A stretch of 64,000 nucleotides of DNA from a bacterium (GTDB taxonomy: Bacteria; Krumholzibacteriota; Krumholzibacteriia; LZORAL124-64-63). Under the pieces are notes generated by a model, which saw only the letters and a program-made list of their open reading frames with translations, was not told where the DNA came from and made no database searches. Made by a program: the position numbers and the translations under genes. Shown piece by piece: positions 52,941-62,069 of this stretch (its first letter is position 1; each line of letters begins with the position of its first letter). The stretch covers positions 62,001 to 126,000 of the forward strand of contig JAAEQC010000164.1 of assembly GCA_024231905.1 (NCBI GenBank), given 5' to 3'.

Positions 52941-54335
52941 TCAGCGCGACCGTTCCAGCTTCACCACCGCCCGCCTCCGGTTCTCCCAATCCCAGGTGCC
53001 CGCCGAACCGGTGAGCCCGTCAGTCCCCAGATGCAGCCGGAAGTCGAGCCGGTCGCTGCCGTCGGGCATGTCCGTCACGAAGGCGAGCAGGCCGCCGTGG
53101 AACCTTGGGTTCACCAGCGGCATGGCCGCGCCCAGGTCCGAGCATTCCAGCGAACCGCACAGGACGCCGTCGTCCTCGTTCAGCAGGAGAGTCAGAGGAA
53201 GTTCATGGAACCCGTCGCCCTGGGGGACCGTGAGTGTGCCGTGCCAGGGTCCGACGACGCCCTCGGCCACCACGGGACGGGGGATGTTCATCCGTCCGAC
53301 CATGCGCTTGGCCAGAGCGGGGATGTCGGTGGCGTCGTCGAAGAGCATGCCGAGAATCTGCTCCATGTAGACTTCGTCCGCCGCCAGGGTGAAGGGGACG
53401 AAACGGTCCTTCACGTCGCCGGGTCCGGGTGTGTTCATGTCGAGCATCATGGTCTCGCGGCCTTCCGCGTAATCCTCGGGACCGAAGGCGAAGCTGCGGA
53501 TGCCATGGTCCAGGTTAGTATTGAAGTGGGCCGTGCCGCGGGTCACGTCGAAGACCACGGACCAGCGCACGTTGACGCTCATGGCCTGCAGGGTCTCGAA
53601 GCAGAAGGGGACCGGATCGGCGCCGTCGAATTCCTGGAGCCGCTTGACCCCCGTGATGAAGCGCGGGATCTCGCTGAATTCCTGTCGGTAGGGCAGGTCG
53701 CCGCCGAAGCCCTCGTGCTCGGTGAGCCAGCGCATGGCCTCCGGATAGTACGAGTTGCCGCAGACGGGCACGGGCATGGCGGGGCCCGTGAAGATCTCGG
53801 GCCGTCCGTCCGGGAAGTCGATGATGGCGGTGCGGCCGGCGGTGTCGGCCACGAAGTAGTGCCAGCCCCAGCCGTCCAGGGTGACCCGGTGCAGGTTGTC
53901 CAGGACCTCGTCCACCGTGGTGTAGTTGTCGAGCTGGTACTGCATCCACTGCATCTGGAAGAGGGTGGGGACGGTCTCGTCCACGGGGTACTCCGTGTCG
54001 AAACCCATTTCCCAGATGAAGAGGCCCGCCTCGTTGAGGCCGCCGTCGGGCATTTCCTTGCCCAGGGGGCTGAAGGTCACCGAGCCGTACCGGGAGCGCC
54101 AAAACAATTCCGGGCCGGAGTCATCCTCCGGGTCGAAGAGGGCCGCGAAGCTGTAACCGTCCTTCCGGGCGCCGCGGGGGTTGAGGTAGGCGGCGCCGTC
54201 CACGGCCGGCACGCTGCCCTGGTTCAGGCTGTGGACGAAGTAGAGATCGTCTCCGTCCTCGAGCAGGAAGGAGGTGCAGGCGGTGGCGGTGGCGGCGAAG
54301 CAGGTCAGCAGAACGATCACGACGGCTCGGCGCAT
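52941..54335 (-). CDS. Secreted linear amide C-N hydrolase (choloylglycine hydrolase/PVA-like Ntn hydrolase)
   Basis: A signal peptide ends ATATA and is followed directly by CTSFLLEDG, so cleavage would expose Cys as the catalytic N-terminal nucleophile, as in bile salt and penicillin V acylases. Further family features are FVHSLNQGSVPAVDGAAY, GGLNEAGLFIWEM and GNSYYPEAM. The 464-residue protein adds a C-terminal beta region. It should hydrolyse linear amides such as N-acyl amino acids. Two ATG codons are adjacent; the second has GAGGAG six bases upstream and was chosen. It is probably co-transcribed with the S41 protease gene upstream (88 bases). Confidence 0.85.
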   Translation of the reverse strand: MRRAVVIVLLTCFAATATACTSFLLEDGDDLYFVHSLNQGSVPAVDGAAYLNPRGARKDGYSFAALFDPEDDSGPELFWRSRYGSVTFSPLGKEMPDGGLNEAGLFIWEMGFDTEYPVDETVPTLFQMQWMQYQLDNYTTVDEVLDNLHRVTLDGWGWHYFVADTAGRTAIIDFPDGRPEIFTGPAMPVPVCGNSYYPEAMRWLTEHEGFGGDLPYRQEFSEIPRFITGVKRLQEFDGADPVPFCFETLQAMSVNVRWSVVFDVTRGTAHFNTNLDHGIRSFAFGPEDYAEGRETMMLDMNTPGPGDVKDRFVPFTLAADEVYMEQILGMLFDDATDIPALAKRMVGRMNIPRPVVAEGVVGPWHGTLTVPQGDGFHELPLTLLLNEDDGVLCGSLECSDLGAAMPLVNPRFHGGLLAFVTDMPDGSDRLDFRLHLGTDGLTGSAGTWDWENRRRAVVKLERSR

Positions 54336-54423
54336 CATCGGCTCCTCGGATTCGGTTTCGATCCCCTGGAGCAGACGGCCCGGTGGTGGCGAAAGTTCCT
54401 TTCTCCCTGCGGAATGTCGCCCC

Positions 54424-55740
54424 CTACTCGGCAAGCAATTCGATCGCCCGTTCCAGCACGACGTCGCGGCTGGCGGCCAGATCCGCAGGGGTCGGCCACA
54501 CCACCATGTCAGGCGCTACACCGACGCCCACATACTCTTCCTCGCTGCCGGGCAGCAAGGCGGTGAACGTGGCCACGAAGAGGGTCCCGCCGCCGGGCAA
54601 TTCCGAACGGAGGCCGTTGCCCGCCGAGCCGCCCGTCGTCTGGCCCACCAGGGTGGCGCGGCCGGCCGTGCGCAGTTCGATGGCGAGGTCTTCGGACGAA
54701 CTGGCGGTGAGGCCGCCCATGAGCACGACCAGGGGGCCCAGGTATCGTTTGCCGTCGTGGGGATCGATCCGGTTGCTGGACGTTTCCCACTCGGGCGGAT
54801 TGCCCCAGGCCGCGTCGGCGCCCACGAAGTGGCGGTACTTCATGATGGGCGTGCTCACCGGTTCGTCGATGAGCCGCGAGACCATGGACCTGACCAGGGT
54901 GTCGGACCCGCCGGGATTGTAGCGGACGTCGATGATCAGCCCCCGCGTTTCCTCTCCTAGGCCATCGACAACGGCGGCGAAGTCCTCGGCGATCTGCGCG
55001 TGGTCGAAGTTGGGGACGTTCACGTAGACGAGGCCGCCGGGCAGTTCCTGCGTCTCGATGGTCGTGGCGACCATGGCGTTCATGACGAGGCGGGGCATGA
55101 AGGGGTGGTCGCCGCTCATGGCGTTGCGGACGACGGCCGCCGTGCGCTCTTCGCCGTCGCGCCCACGGATCGTCAATTCCACCGGCTGGCCGGCCGGTCC
55201 AGCGAGCAGGTAGACGACGAAGAGCGCTTCGGTGCCCTGGGCGGTGTTATTCATGTGGTAGCGCAGGACATTTTCGGCGAAATACCGGTCCACGGGCACA
55301 CCGTCCACCGCAAGGATCTCCGCGCCGGGCGTCAGGCCCGCTGCGGCCAGGGCCGGGTCCTCGCCCAAGCGGTCCACATAGAAGCGACCGTCCATGATAC
55401 GCACTTCCAGGGGCGCCATGTCGTGACCGGGCTTGAAGTAGCCCCAGGGCGGCAGGATGCGCGTGTGGCCGTCCTTCAGCAGGGCGACCATCTCCATCAG
55501 CACAGCATAGTAGGCGTCCAGATCCTCGGTGGCCATGGCCCGCGGTAGGTACTCCCGAACCGTGGCGTCCCAGTCCAGGTCCGGCCGGTTGTCGAAGTGG
55601 GGGAAGGTGTACTTGGCCTCGGCCCAGACCGTCATCAGGCCCCAGATTTTCTGCTCGGCTGTGTTGCTCCAGTCGGCGGCGGTGGCGATGCCGCAGGCCA
55701 AGAGGACTAAAAGACAGATGGCCGTGCGCAATCTCGACAT
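54424..55740 (-). CDS. Secreted S41 family peptidase (tail-specific protease-like)
   Basis: The 438-residue protein has a signal peptide (about 1-21). An N-terminal helical domain (YTFPHFDNRPDLDWDATVRE), a PDZ-like segment (LTPGAEILAVDGVPVDRYFA) and the S41 core follow. The core has DVRYNPGGSDTLVRSMVSRL and GGLTASSSEDLAIEL, which holds the catalytic Ser (347-349). A Lys/Glu pair normally completes the dyad. It should cut exported proteins or peptides near the C-terminus. The ATG at 55740 begins the signal peptide; more upstream codons have no such signal. Confidence 0.87.
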   Translation of the reverse strand: MSRLRTAICLLVLLACGIATAADWSNTAEQKIWGLMTVWAEAKYTFPHFDNRPDLDWDATVREYLPRAMATEDLDAYYAVLMEMVALLKDGHTRILPPWGYFKPGHDMAPLEVRIMDGRFYVDRLGEDPALAAAGLTPGAEILAVDGVPVDRYFAENVLRYHMNNTAQGTEALFVVYLLAGPAGQPVELTIRGRDGEERTAAVVRNAMSGDHPFMPRLVMNAMVATTIETQELPGGLVYVNVPNFDHAQIAEDFAAVVDGLGEETRGLIIDVRYNPGGSDTLVRSMVSRLIDEPVSTPIMKYRHFVGADAAWGNPPEWETSSNRIDPHDGKRYLGPLVVLMGGLTASSSEDLAIELRTAGRATLVGQTTGGSAGNGLRSELPGGGTLFVATFTALLPGSEEEYVGVGVAPDMVVWPTPADLAASRDVVLERAIELLAE

Positions 55741-55910
55741 GAGTGGGCCTTTCAAGGAGGCGGTAATGGAGCTCCTGATCAGAAGACGCACCGATGAGCA
55801 GAGAAGTTGTGCTGAATCTGGATCCCAGCCCACGAACTTCGCTCCTCATGGCTACCGGATTCGCCCCGTGCTAGACTCCCCCGCGAATCACCCCGACCCG
55901 GGAGGACCTC

Positions 55911-57809
55911 TTGGCCCACTTCACCATCCTCGACTGGTTCTGGACCGCCGCCTTCCTGCTCCTGATGGTGGGCGGCGCGTTCTTCTTCTACCGCCTGGCC
56001 CGCCGCTCCGAGAGCGACTTCTTCCTGGCCGGCCGCGGCCTGCCCTGGTGGTTGCCGGCGTCCTCGGTTTTCTCCACCCACACGGCCACCGACACGCCCA
56101 TGTGGATCACCGGCGTGCTCTACGCCCACGGTCTGCGCGGCCTGTGGTACAGCTTCTTCGCCGCCTGGACCGCCATCGGCGCCTTCGTCTCGGCGCGCAT
56201 CTTCCGCCGCTCCCTGGCTTACACCCAGGCCGAGTGGCAGACCCTGCGCTTCTCCGGTCTCGGCGCCGAGCTGCTGCGCGGCTGGCTCGCCGGCTGGCAG
56301 GTCTTCATGAACATGTTCATCCTCGGCTGGGTGGGCATCGCCATGGGGAAGGTCGGGCAACTGGCCTTCGACTGGCCCGTGTGGGTGGGCCTGGTGATCC
56401 CTACGTTGATCACCGCCCTCTACACCCTGGCCGCAGGCTACTGGGGCGTGGTCATGGGGGATTTCCTGCAGGGCATCGTGGCCGTGTTCGCCATCGTCAT
56501 CGTCACGGTGGTGGCCATCTCCGCCGGCGGCGGACCCGAGGGCGTCACCACCCGCATCATCGAACTGGGAGAGGGTTGGCGACTGGATCCCTTCGCCTTC
56601 ACGGGCTGGTTCACGGGGGACTTCCCCGCTGCCTGGTGGCTGACCATGCTGGTGATCGCCGTCATCGGCGGCTTCGGCATGGGGACCAGCCTCGACTGGT
56701 ACGTGGAGGCCCAGCGCATCCAGTCGGCGAAAGGACTTCGCGACGCCACCTACGGCCTGTGGGCCGGCGGCGCGGTCACCCTCATCCGCAACGGCTTCTG
56801 GGCCGCCTCGATCCTCGCCTTCTTCGCCATGGCACCGGGCATCGCCGAACAGGCCGACTACGAACTGGGCTGGTTCCGTCTGGGCTTCGAGCTGCTGCCG
56901 GTGGGTCTGGCAGGCGTCTTCTTCGGGGCCATTCTGGCCATCCACCTGTCGACCATTTCCAGCCACCTGAACCTGGGCGCCCTCTACTTCACCCGGGACC
57001 TCTACCAGCGTTACATGAAACCCGACGCCACCAATACCGAACTCGTATGGATGGGCCGGGTCGCCACGCTGGTGCTCCTGGTGGGTTCGTTCTTCTACGG
57101 GATGATGATGCAGGAGATCACCCGCTGGCTCATCTTCGCCCTCTGGCTGATGATGGCGGGCATCTGGCTGCCCAACATCCTGCAGGTGACCTGGTGGCGC
57201 TTCAATGCCTGGGGCTATCTGGCCGCCTGGATGGCCAACCTGGGCGTGGCCTGGCTCGTGGTCTGGGTGCTGCCCGCTTTCGGTGTGCTGCCCGAACTGC
57301 CGGACTACCTGCAATTCTGGCTGCTCATGGCCCTGGGCGCGGCGGTCTTCGTACCGGTCACGCTGCTCACGAAACCGGAGCCCATGGATCATCTCGTCCG
57401 CTACTACGTCATGACGCGGCCCGTGGGCAACTGGGGTCCGGTGCATCGGGAGGCGGTGCGGCGCGGGCTCATCGAGGACGAGGTGAAGAGGACCGGCCCG
57501 CGCCCCTTCCTCAGGCGGGACTGGACCCCCGAGGAAGCCGACGGCTGGAGCCGGGAGGACTGGCTCGTCATCGTACTCTCACCGGTGATCTTCGCCCTCT
57601 TGATGATCGGCGTGACGAAGCTGCTGCTGCTGCAGCCCCTGGGTGCGGCCATGGTCATCGCCGCCGTGGCGCTCACTCTCTTCTGCTACTGGCTTATCGA
57701 TCCCAAGCTGCGGGCCGTGTCCGGCGAGTACGAGACTCGGCAGGCCGCATACCTGGACGATCTCGAAGTCGGGGTTCGCACCATCGGACAGGAGGTGGAC
57801 CATGGATGA
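55911..57809 (+). CDS. Sodium:solute symporter (SSS family)
   Basis: The 632-residue protein has about 14 membrane segments, with family blocks FFLAGRGLPWWLPASSVFST and GVFFGAILAIHLSTISSHLN with the Na2-site Ser/Thr residues. It resembles SSS carriers that import monosaccharides in FCB-group glycan loci. The start is TTG, supported by GGGAGG five bases upstream. Two tiny membrane-protein genes and a GH92 alpha-mannosidase gene follow in the same operon. Mannose or a mannoside is therefore a reasonable substrate, inferred from context. Its last eight bases overlap the first small gene. Confidence 0.9.
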   Translation: MAHFTILDWFWTAAFLLLMVGGAFFFYRLARRSESDFFLAGRGLPWWLPASSVFSTHTATDTPMWITGVLYAHGLRGLWYSFFAAWTAIGAFVSARIFRRSLAYTQAEWQTLRFSGLGAELLRGWLAGWQVFMNMFILGWVGIAMGKVGQLAFDWPVWVGLVIPTLITALYTLAAGYWGVVMGDFLQGIVAVFAIVIVTVVAISAGGGPEGVTTRIIELGEGWRLDPFAFTGWFTGDFPAAWWLTMLVIAVIGGFGMGTSLDWYVEAQRIQSAKGLRDATYGLWAGGAVTLIRNGFWAASILAFFAMAPGIAEQADYELGWFRLGFELLPVGLAGVFFGAILAIHLSTISSHLNLGALYFTRDLYQRYMKPDATNTELVWMGRVATLVLLVGSFFYGMMMQEITRWLIFALWLMMAGIWLPNILQVTWWRFNAWGYLAAWMANLGVAWLVVWVLPAFGVLPELPDYLQFWLLMALGAAVFVPVTLLTKPEPMDHLVRYYVMTRPVGNWGPVHREAVRRGLIEDEVKRTGPRPFLRRDWTPEEADGWSREDWLVIVLSPVIFALLMIGVTKLLLLQPLGAAMVIAAVALTLFCYWLIDPKLRAVSGEYETRQAAYLDDLEVGVRTIGQEVDHG

Positions 57810-57921
57810 CGGACTGGTCATGGTCATAGGCATGAGCATCGCCTACGTCGCATCCGGTTTCGGCATGGGCCTGGCATGGTGGGCCTGGCGCCGCAAGCAA
57901 CGGGAAAAGGAGGATCGCTGA
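57802..57921 (+). CDS. 39-residue single-span membrane protein, probable symporter accessory subunit
   Basis: A short gene starting at ATG 57802 and overlapping the symporter end by eight bases, with AGGAGG seven bases upstream. It encodes a mostly hydrophobic segment (LVMVIGMSIAYVASGFGMGL) followed by WAWRRKQREKEDR, so the C-terminus is inside. Such tiny proteins are known beside SSS symporters and may be a regulatory subunit. Its stop shares one base with the next small gene. Strong RBS, overlap coupling and a clear membrane helix argue that it is real. Confidence 0.7.
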   Translation: MDDGLVMVIGMSIAYVASGFGMGLAWWAWRRKQREKEDR

Positions 57922-58046
57922 TGGAGCCTCTCGTCGCCACTCAGCCCCTGACCGGCTTCTTCTGGAGTTGGATCGTCCCGGTCCTGCTCTTCGTCATCGC
58001 CTTCGGGGCGACCTGGCTGCTGTACAAGCGTTTCTCGAAGGACTGA
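57921..58046 (+). CDS. 41-residue single-span membrane protein, probable symporter accessory subunit
   Basis: A second tiny gene, starting with the ATG in TGATG that shares a base with the previous stop; AAAAGGAGG lies upstream. The product has PLTGFFWSWIVPVLLFVIA, then FGATWLLYKRFSKD, giving one membrane helix and a basic end. It stops two bases before the GH92 start. It is distinct in sequence from the first small protein. The tight layout between two real genes, the RBS and the coupling support it. Confidence 0.68.
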   Translation: MEPLVATQPLTGFFWSWIVPVLLFVIAFGATWLLYKRFSKD

Positions 58047-58048
58047 GC

Positions 58049-60910
58049 ATGCGACTCGCTCTTTGCGCCCTGCTGGTGGCGGCCACGGCGGTCGCTGCGC
58101 CGATCGACCATGTGGACCCTTTTATCGGTACCGGCGGCCACGGCCACACCTTTCCCGGCGCCACCGTGCCCTTCGGCATGGTCCAGCTCAGTCCGGATAC
58201 CCGGTTGTCGGGCTGGGACGGCTGTTCGGGCTACCACTTCTCCGACGACGTGGTGTACGGGTTCTCCCATACCCACTTGAGCGGGACCGGAGTGGCGGAC
58301 TACTGCGATGTGTTGCTCATGCCGGTCACCGGCGAGGTCGCCGTGTCCAACGAATACCCCGGCGGCTATCCCTCGAAGTTCTCCAAGGACACCGAACAGG
58401 CTGCTCCGGGCTGGTACGCCGTGCGTCTGGAGGACAACGGCATCGACGTCGAACTCACCGCCACCGCTCGGACCGGCCTGCAACGGTACGTCTATCCGGC
58501 CGGCGTGGCCAATGGCGTGGTGCTCGACCTGCATCACCGCGATCGCGTGCTCGACTCGTGGGTCCGCGTGGTGAGCGACACGGAGATCGAAGGCCTGCGC
58601 CGCAGTTCCTCGTGGGCCAAGGACCAGTGGGTGTTCTTCGTGGCTCGGTTCTCGAAGCCGTTCACCACGGACATGGACAGCCTCCAGGGCGAGGACGTGA
58701 AGGCCGTCTTCGGTTTCGGCGACACCGGCGGCGAACTGCTGGTGAAGGTCGGCATCTCGGCCGTGGACGTGGACGGCGCCCGCCGGAATCTCGACGCGGA
58801 GCAGCCCGGTTGGGACTTCGCCGGCGTGCGTACCGCGGCCACCGACGCCTGGAACGAAGCCCTCGGCAAGATCGCCGTCGAAGGCGGTACCGACGCCCAG
58901 CAGACCATCTTCTATTCCGCCCTCTACCACACCATGATCGCGCCCAACCTCTTCAGCGACGTGGACGGCCGCTACCGTGGTCTCGACCAGGAGATCCACC
59001 GGGCCGAGGGCTACGACCAGTACACGGTGTTTTCCCTGTGGGACACCTTCCGCGCCGCCCACCCCCTGTACACGCTCATCGAGCCCGAACGCACGGGCGA
59101 CTTCGTCCGCTCCATGCTCGCCCACTACGAAGACGGCGGCCGCCTGCCCGTATGGGAACTGGCCGGCAACGAGACCGACTGCATGATCGGCTATCATTCC
59201 GTGTCGGCCATCAGTGACGCCTGGGCCAAGGGCCTGCGGGACTTTGACGGTGAGCTGGCCCTGGAGGCCATGGTCCACAGCGCCCGCCTGCCCGACCGGG
59301 GCCTCGATGCCTACCAGGAGCTGGGCTACATCCCCGCCGACCACGAGTCCGAGTCGGTGAGCAAGACCCTCGAGTACGCCTACGACGACTGGTGCATCGC
59401 GCGCATGGCCGAATCCCTCGGGCGGGACGACCTGCGAGCCGAGTTCGATCGCCGCGCCCAGGCCTGGCGCCACCTCTACGATCCGCAGACCACCTACCTG
59501 CGTGGACGGGAGAACGGCGGTTGGCTCACACCCTTCGATCCCCGCCGCGTGGACTTCCACCACACCGAGGCCAACGGTTGGCAGTACCGTTTCTGTGCGC
59601 CCCACGACGTGGAGGGCATGATCGATCGCGCGGGCGGCGGCGACGCGTTCGTGGCGCGCTTGGACTCGCTGTTCACTGCCGACGAAGCCACCACCGGTCG
59701 CACCCAGGCGGACATAACCGGACTCATCGGACAGTACGCCCACGGCAACGAGCCGAGTCATCACGTGGCGTGGCTGTACCACTACGCCGGGCGGCCGGAC
59801 AAGGGCGCCCGTTACGTGGCCCGGATCCTCGACGAACTCTACGCCCCGGCCCCCGACGGCCTGTCCGGCAACGAGGATTGCGGGCAGATGTCGGCGTGGT
59901 ATGTGCTGTCGGCGCTCGGCCTTTACCAGGTGGCTCCCGGGGACCCTGCGTGGTTGCTCGGTGCCCCGGTGTTCGACCGGGCGGTCGTGCAGTTGGGTGG
60001 CGGACGTGAGCTGGTCATCACTGCCGAGGGCGACGGTCCGTATGTGGACGGCGTGTCGGTGGACGGCGAGGCCCACGACGCCAGCTGGATCAGCCACGAA
60101 GCGCTCACGAGCGCCGGGACATTGGCGGTCGTGCGCGCTGACGAACCGTCTGTGTGGGGCTTCGCCGCGTCGGCCCGGCCCCGCTCGCGGATACCGGGCG
60201 AACCGGTCATCGCGGCGCCGTGGATGTTCTTTTCCAGCGTGACCTTCCGCGACAGCCTGCCCGTCTATCTCGGCGGCGAGGAGCAGCTCGAACTGCGCCG
60301 TCCTTCGGGCAGGTGGATGAAGATGGACCCCTGCTGGGTCATCATCCGCGAATCCGGCGAACTGGCCCTGCGGTCGGTGCGCCCCGATGGATCCATGAGC
60401 CCGGTCACCACCGGCTACTTCCATCGCATTCCCCACGACTGGACCGTGGAAGTCCATTCAGAACCCAATTCCCAGTACACGGCCGGCGGGCCCTCCGCCC
60501 TGGTGGACGGCCTGCGCGGTCCCAGGGATTGGCGCACCGGCCGCTGGCAGGGCTACCAGGATCAGGACTTCGAAGCAGTCGTCGATCTGGGCGAGGAGCG
60601 GAAGCTCGGTACCGTGGGAGCCGGGTTTCTGCAGGATATGCGGTCATGGATCTGGATGCCGACCGAGATCGTGGTCGAGGTGTCGACCGACGGCGAGACG
60701 TTCACCGAGTCGGGGCGCGTCACGCACCAGATTCCGGATGATGTGGATCAGGTGTTCCGGGAGAACCTGGTCCTGGACGCGGGGGGCGTCACGGCACGGT
60801 ACGTGAAGGTGCGGGCCATCAACTACGGGACGATACCCGAGTGGCATCCCGGCGCAGGCGGAGAGGCCTTCATCTTCGTGGACGAAGTACTGATTGAATC
60901 CGCTGATTAG
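58049..60910 (+). CDS. Secreted GH92 family alpha-mannosidase
   Basis: After a signal peptide (about 1-17) the GH92 signature VDPFIGTGGHGHTFPGATVP begins at residue 22. Further blocks are ESVSKTLEYAYDDWCIARMA, GNEPSHHVAWLYHYAGRP and SGNEDCGQMSAWYVLSALGL, all strongly conserved around the calcium-dependent inverting site. At 953 residues it is longer than the family core. A C-terminal domain (about 790-953) resembles F5/8-type carbohydrate binding (YQDQDFEAVVDLGEERKLG). It removes alpha-mannose from N-glycans or similar. It is the last gene of the symporter operon. No terminator of note was seen before the convergent gene. Confidence 0.93.
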   Translation: MRLALCALLVAATAVAAPIDHVDPFIGTGGHGHTFPGATVPFGMVQLSPDTRLSGWDGCSGYHFSDDVVYGFSHTHLSGTGVADYCDVLLMPVTGEVAVSNEYPGGYPSKFSKDTEQAAPGWYAVRLEDNGIDVELTATARTGLQRYVYPAGVANGVVLDLHHRDRVLDSWVRVVSDTEIEGLRRSSSWAKDQWVFFVARFSKPFTTDMDSLQGEDVKAVFGFGDTGGELLVKVGISAVDVDGARRNLDAEQPGWDFAGVRTAATDAWNEALGKIAVEGGTDAQQTIFYSALYHTMIAPNLFSDVDGRYRGLDQEIHRAEGYDQYTVFSLWDTFRAAHPLYTLIEPERTGDFVRSMLAHYEDGGRLPVWELAGNETDCMIGYHSVSAISDAWAKGLRDFDGELALEAMVHSARLPDRGLDAYQELGYIPADHESESVSKTLEYAYDDWCIARMAESLGRDDLRAEFDRRAQAWRHLYDPQTTYLRGRENGGWLTPFDPRRVDFHHTEANGWQYRFCAPHDVEGMIDRAGGGDAFVARLDSLFTADEATTGRTQADITGLIGQYAHGNEPSHHVAWLYHYAGRPDKGARYVARILDELYAPAPDGLSGNEDCGQMSAWYVLSALGLYQVAPGDPAWLLGAPVFDRAVVQLGGGRELVITAEGDGPYVDGVSVDGEAHDASWISHEALTSAGTLAVVRADEPSVWGFAASARPRSRIPGEPVIAAPWMFFSSVTFRDSLPVYLGGEEQLELRRPSGRWMKMDPCWVIIRESGELALRSVRPDGSMSPVTTGYFHRIPHDWTVEVHSEPNSQYTAGGPSALVDGLRGPRDWRTGRWQGYQDQDFEAVVDLGEERKLGTVGAGFLQDMRSWIWMPTEIVVEVSTDGETFTESGRVTHQIPDDVDQVFRENLVLDAGGVTARYVKVRAINYGTIPEWHPGAGGEAFIFVDEVLIESAD

Positions 60911-60934
60911 TCTCTTCAGCGGAACTCGATTCCA

Positions 60935-61564
60935 TCAGCGGAACGTGGCTTTTACAGCGCCCCAAGACGTTTCCGTCGTCGGCACGGGACGCATGCCTCC
61001 GGGGATGATGTTGATACCGGTGACGAAATACTCGTAACCGCCCGACGCGGGATACGCACGTGAGAGCGCGTCACCGTTGTCCGCATTGGTGATGGCCATG
61101 TGCCCTGGAATCGACGGCGTGCCTTCGGTAAACGGGGACAGGTATATGGGACCGGTGGCGCCACCGCCCCAGGAGCTGATCAGGACTTCGGCCAGAACCG
61201 TGAACATGCCCATGACAGGAATCGGGCAACTCACGTAGAAGGGCGGATCTTCGGGAGTCACGACGATACCGCAGGGATAGGTGACCGAAATGTCCCAACC
61301 GGGCGGAAGCGTCATGGACAGTTCATAACCACCGATGTTCGTGATCGGCTCCCCGGTCGTCTCGTCGATCGCATTGGAGATCACGAGGTACATGGGGAAG
61401 CTACCCATGCCGCTGGGTGCATCGATGTAGCATTCGGAATCCGCACCGGTCGGCGTCGACGTGTTGTACAGACCGATCTCGTTGGGGTAGACGCCGAAGT
61501 AGGGGTATTGCGCCTGGGCGGCGCCCGCGAGCAGGATGAGAACGAAGATGATAGCGTACTTCAT
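60935..61564 (-). CDS. Small secreted beta-sandwich-like protein with SWG C-terminal tail (paralog 1)
   Basis: The 209-residue protein has a signal peptide (about 1-18) and no family I can name. It shares the blocks TNIGGYEL, FTVLAEV and IPGHMAITNADN, as well as GLYNTSTPTG and SRAYP, with the protein encoded at 62070-62702. The last ten residues are SWGAVKATFR, matching the ends of two other secreted proteins here. Two cysteines suggest one disulfide. Its role is unknown; a surface or outer-membrane-associated product is likely. It is the last of three minus-strand genes that may form one operon. Confidence 0.8.
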   Translation of the reverse strand: MKYAIIFVLILLAGAAQAQYPYFGVYPNEIGLYNTSTPTGADSECYIDAPSGMGSFPMYLVISNAIDETTGEPITNIGGYELSMTLPPGWDISVTYPCGIVVTPEDPPFYVSCPIPVMGMFTVLAEVLISSWGGGATGPIYLSPFTEGTPSIPGHMAITNADNGDALSRAYPASGGYEYFVTGINIIPGGMRPVPTTETSWGAVKATFR

Positions 61565-61672
61565 GGCAAGGTCTCCTCTATCGTCGGCTGGAAGCTCTTG
61601 TTAGGCCTCCACCACTACTCGATGTTTCTCCGCTGCGAAATCTGGCGATACAGACATCATCGATGACTGCGG

Positions 61673-62047
61673 TCAAGACTGTGTTAGCCAACACACCGCA
61701 TCTTCTCTTGAACGAAATATGTCGCTAGTTCCACTCCATTTATCCTCAACGAATGCTAGCCACATCCGGCCGAGCCCGAACTCCAAGTCTCTAACGACGA
61801 GAATCGCCATGCGCGAAGAACCCAATTCCACTCTGACATTGCCGATCATATCTGCGAGCGCAGACATCTCGCCGACGGTCAGGGGACCGGCGTTGAAATC
61901 GGAATGATCGATAAGAACAGGGACGCCGGGCTTCCATTCGGGACGCGCCAGCACTTCGCTAAGGAGTTCTTGAAATACTTTTGCTTCTCCGTCGCCGTGA
62001 GTTACTACCTCAACGAATCCACTGCGCTGGTGTATCTCATACTCCAT
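61673..62047 (-). CDS. STAS/SpoIIAA-like small cytoplasmic protein
   Basis: The 124-residue protein has no signal peptide. Its pattern (MEYEIHQRSGFVEVVTHGDG, VLIDHSDFNAGPLTVGEMSA, FGLGRMWLAFVEDKWSG and FRSREDAVCWL) matches a widespread group of STAS/SpoIIAA-fold proteins of unknown function. These are often lipid- or partner-binding. GGGAGG precedes the ATG. It sits between two paralogous secreted-protein genes on the same strand with a 22-base gap upstream, which may mean it is co-expressed. No function can be assigned. Confidence 0.7.
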   Translation of the reverse strand: MEYEIHQRSGFVEVVTHGDGEAKVFQELLSEVLARPEWKPGVPVLIDHSDFNAGPLTVGEMSALADMIGNVRVELGSSRMAILVVRDLEFGLGRMWLAFVEDKWSGTSDIFRSREDAVCWLTQS

Positions 62048-62069
62048 GGCGTCCTCCCCGAAGGCCTAT

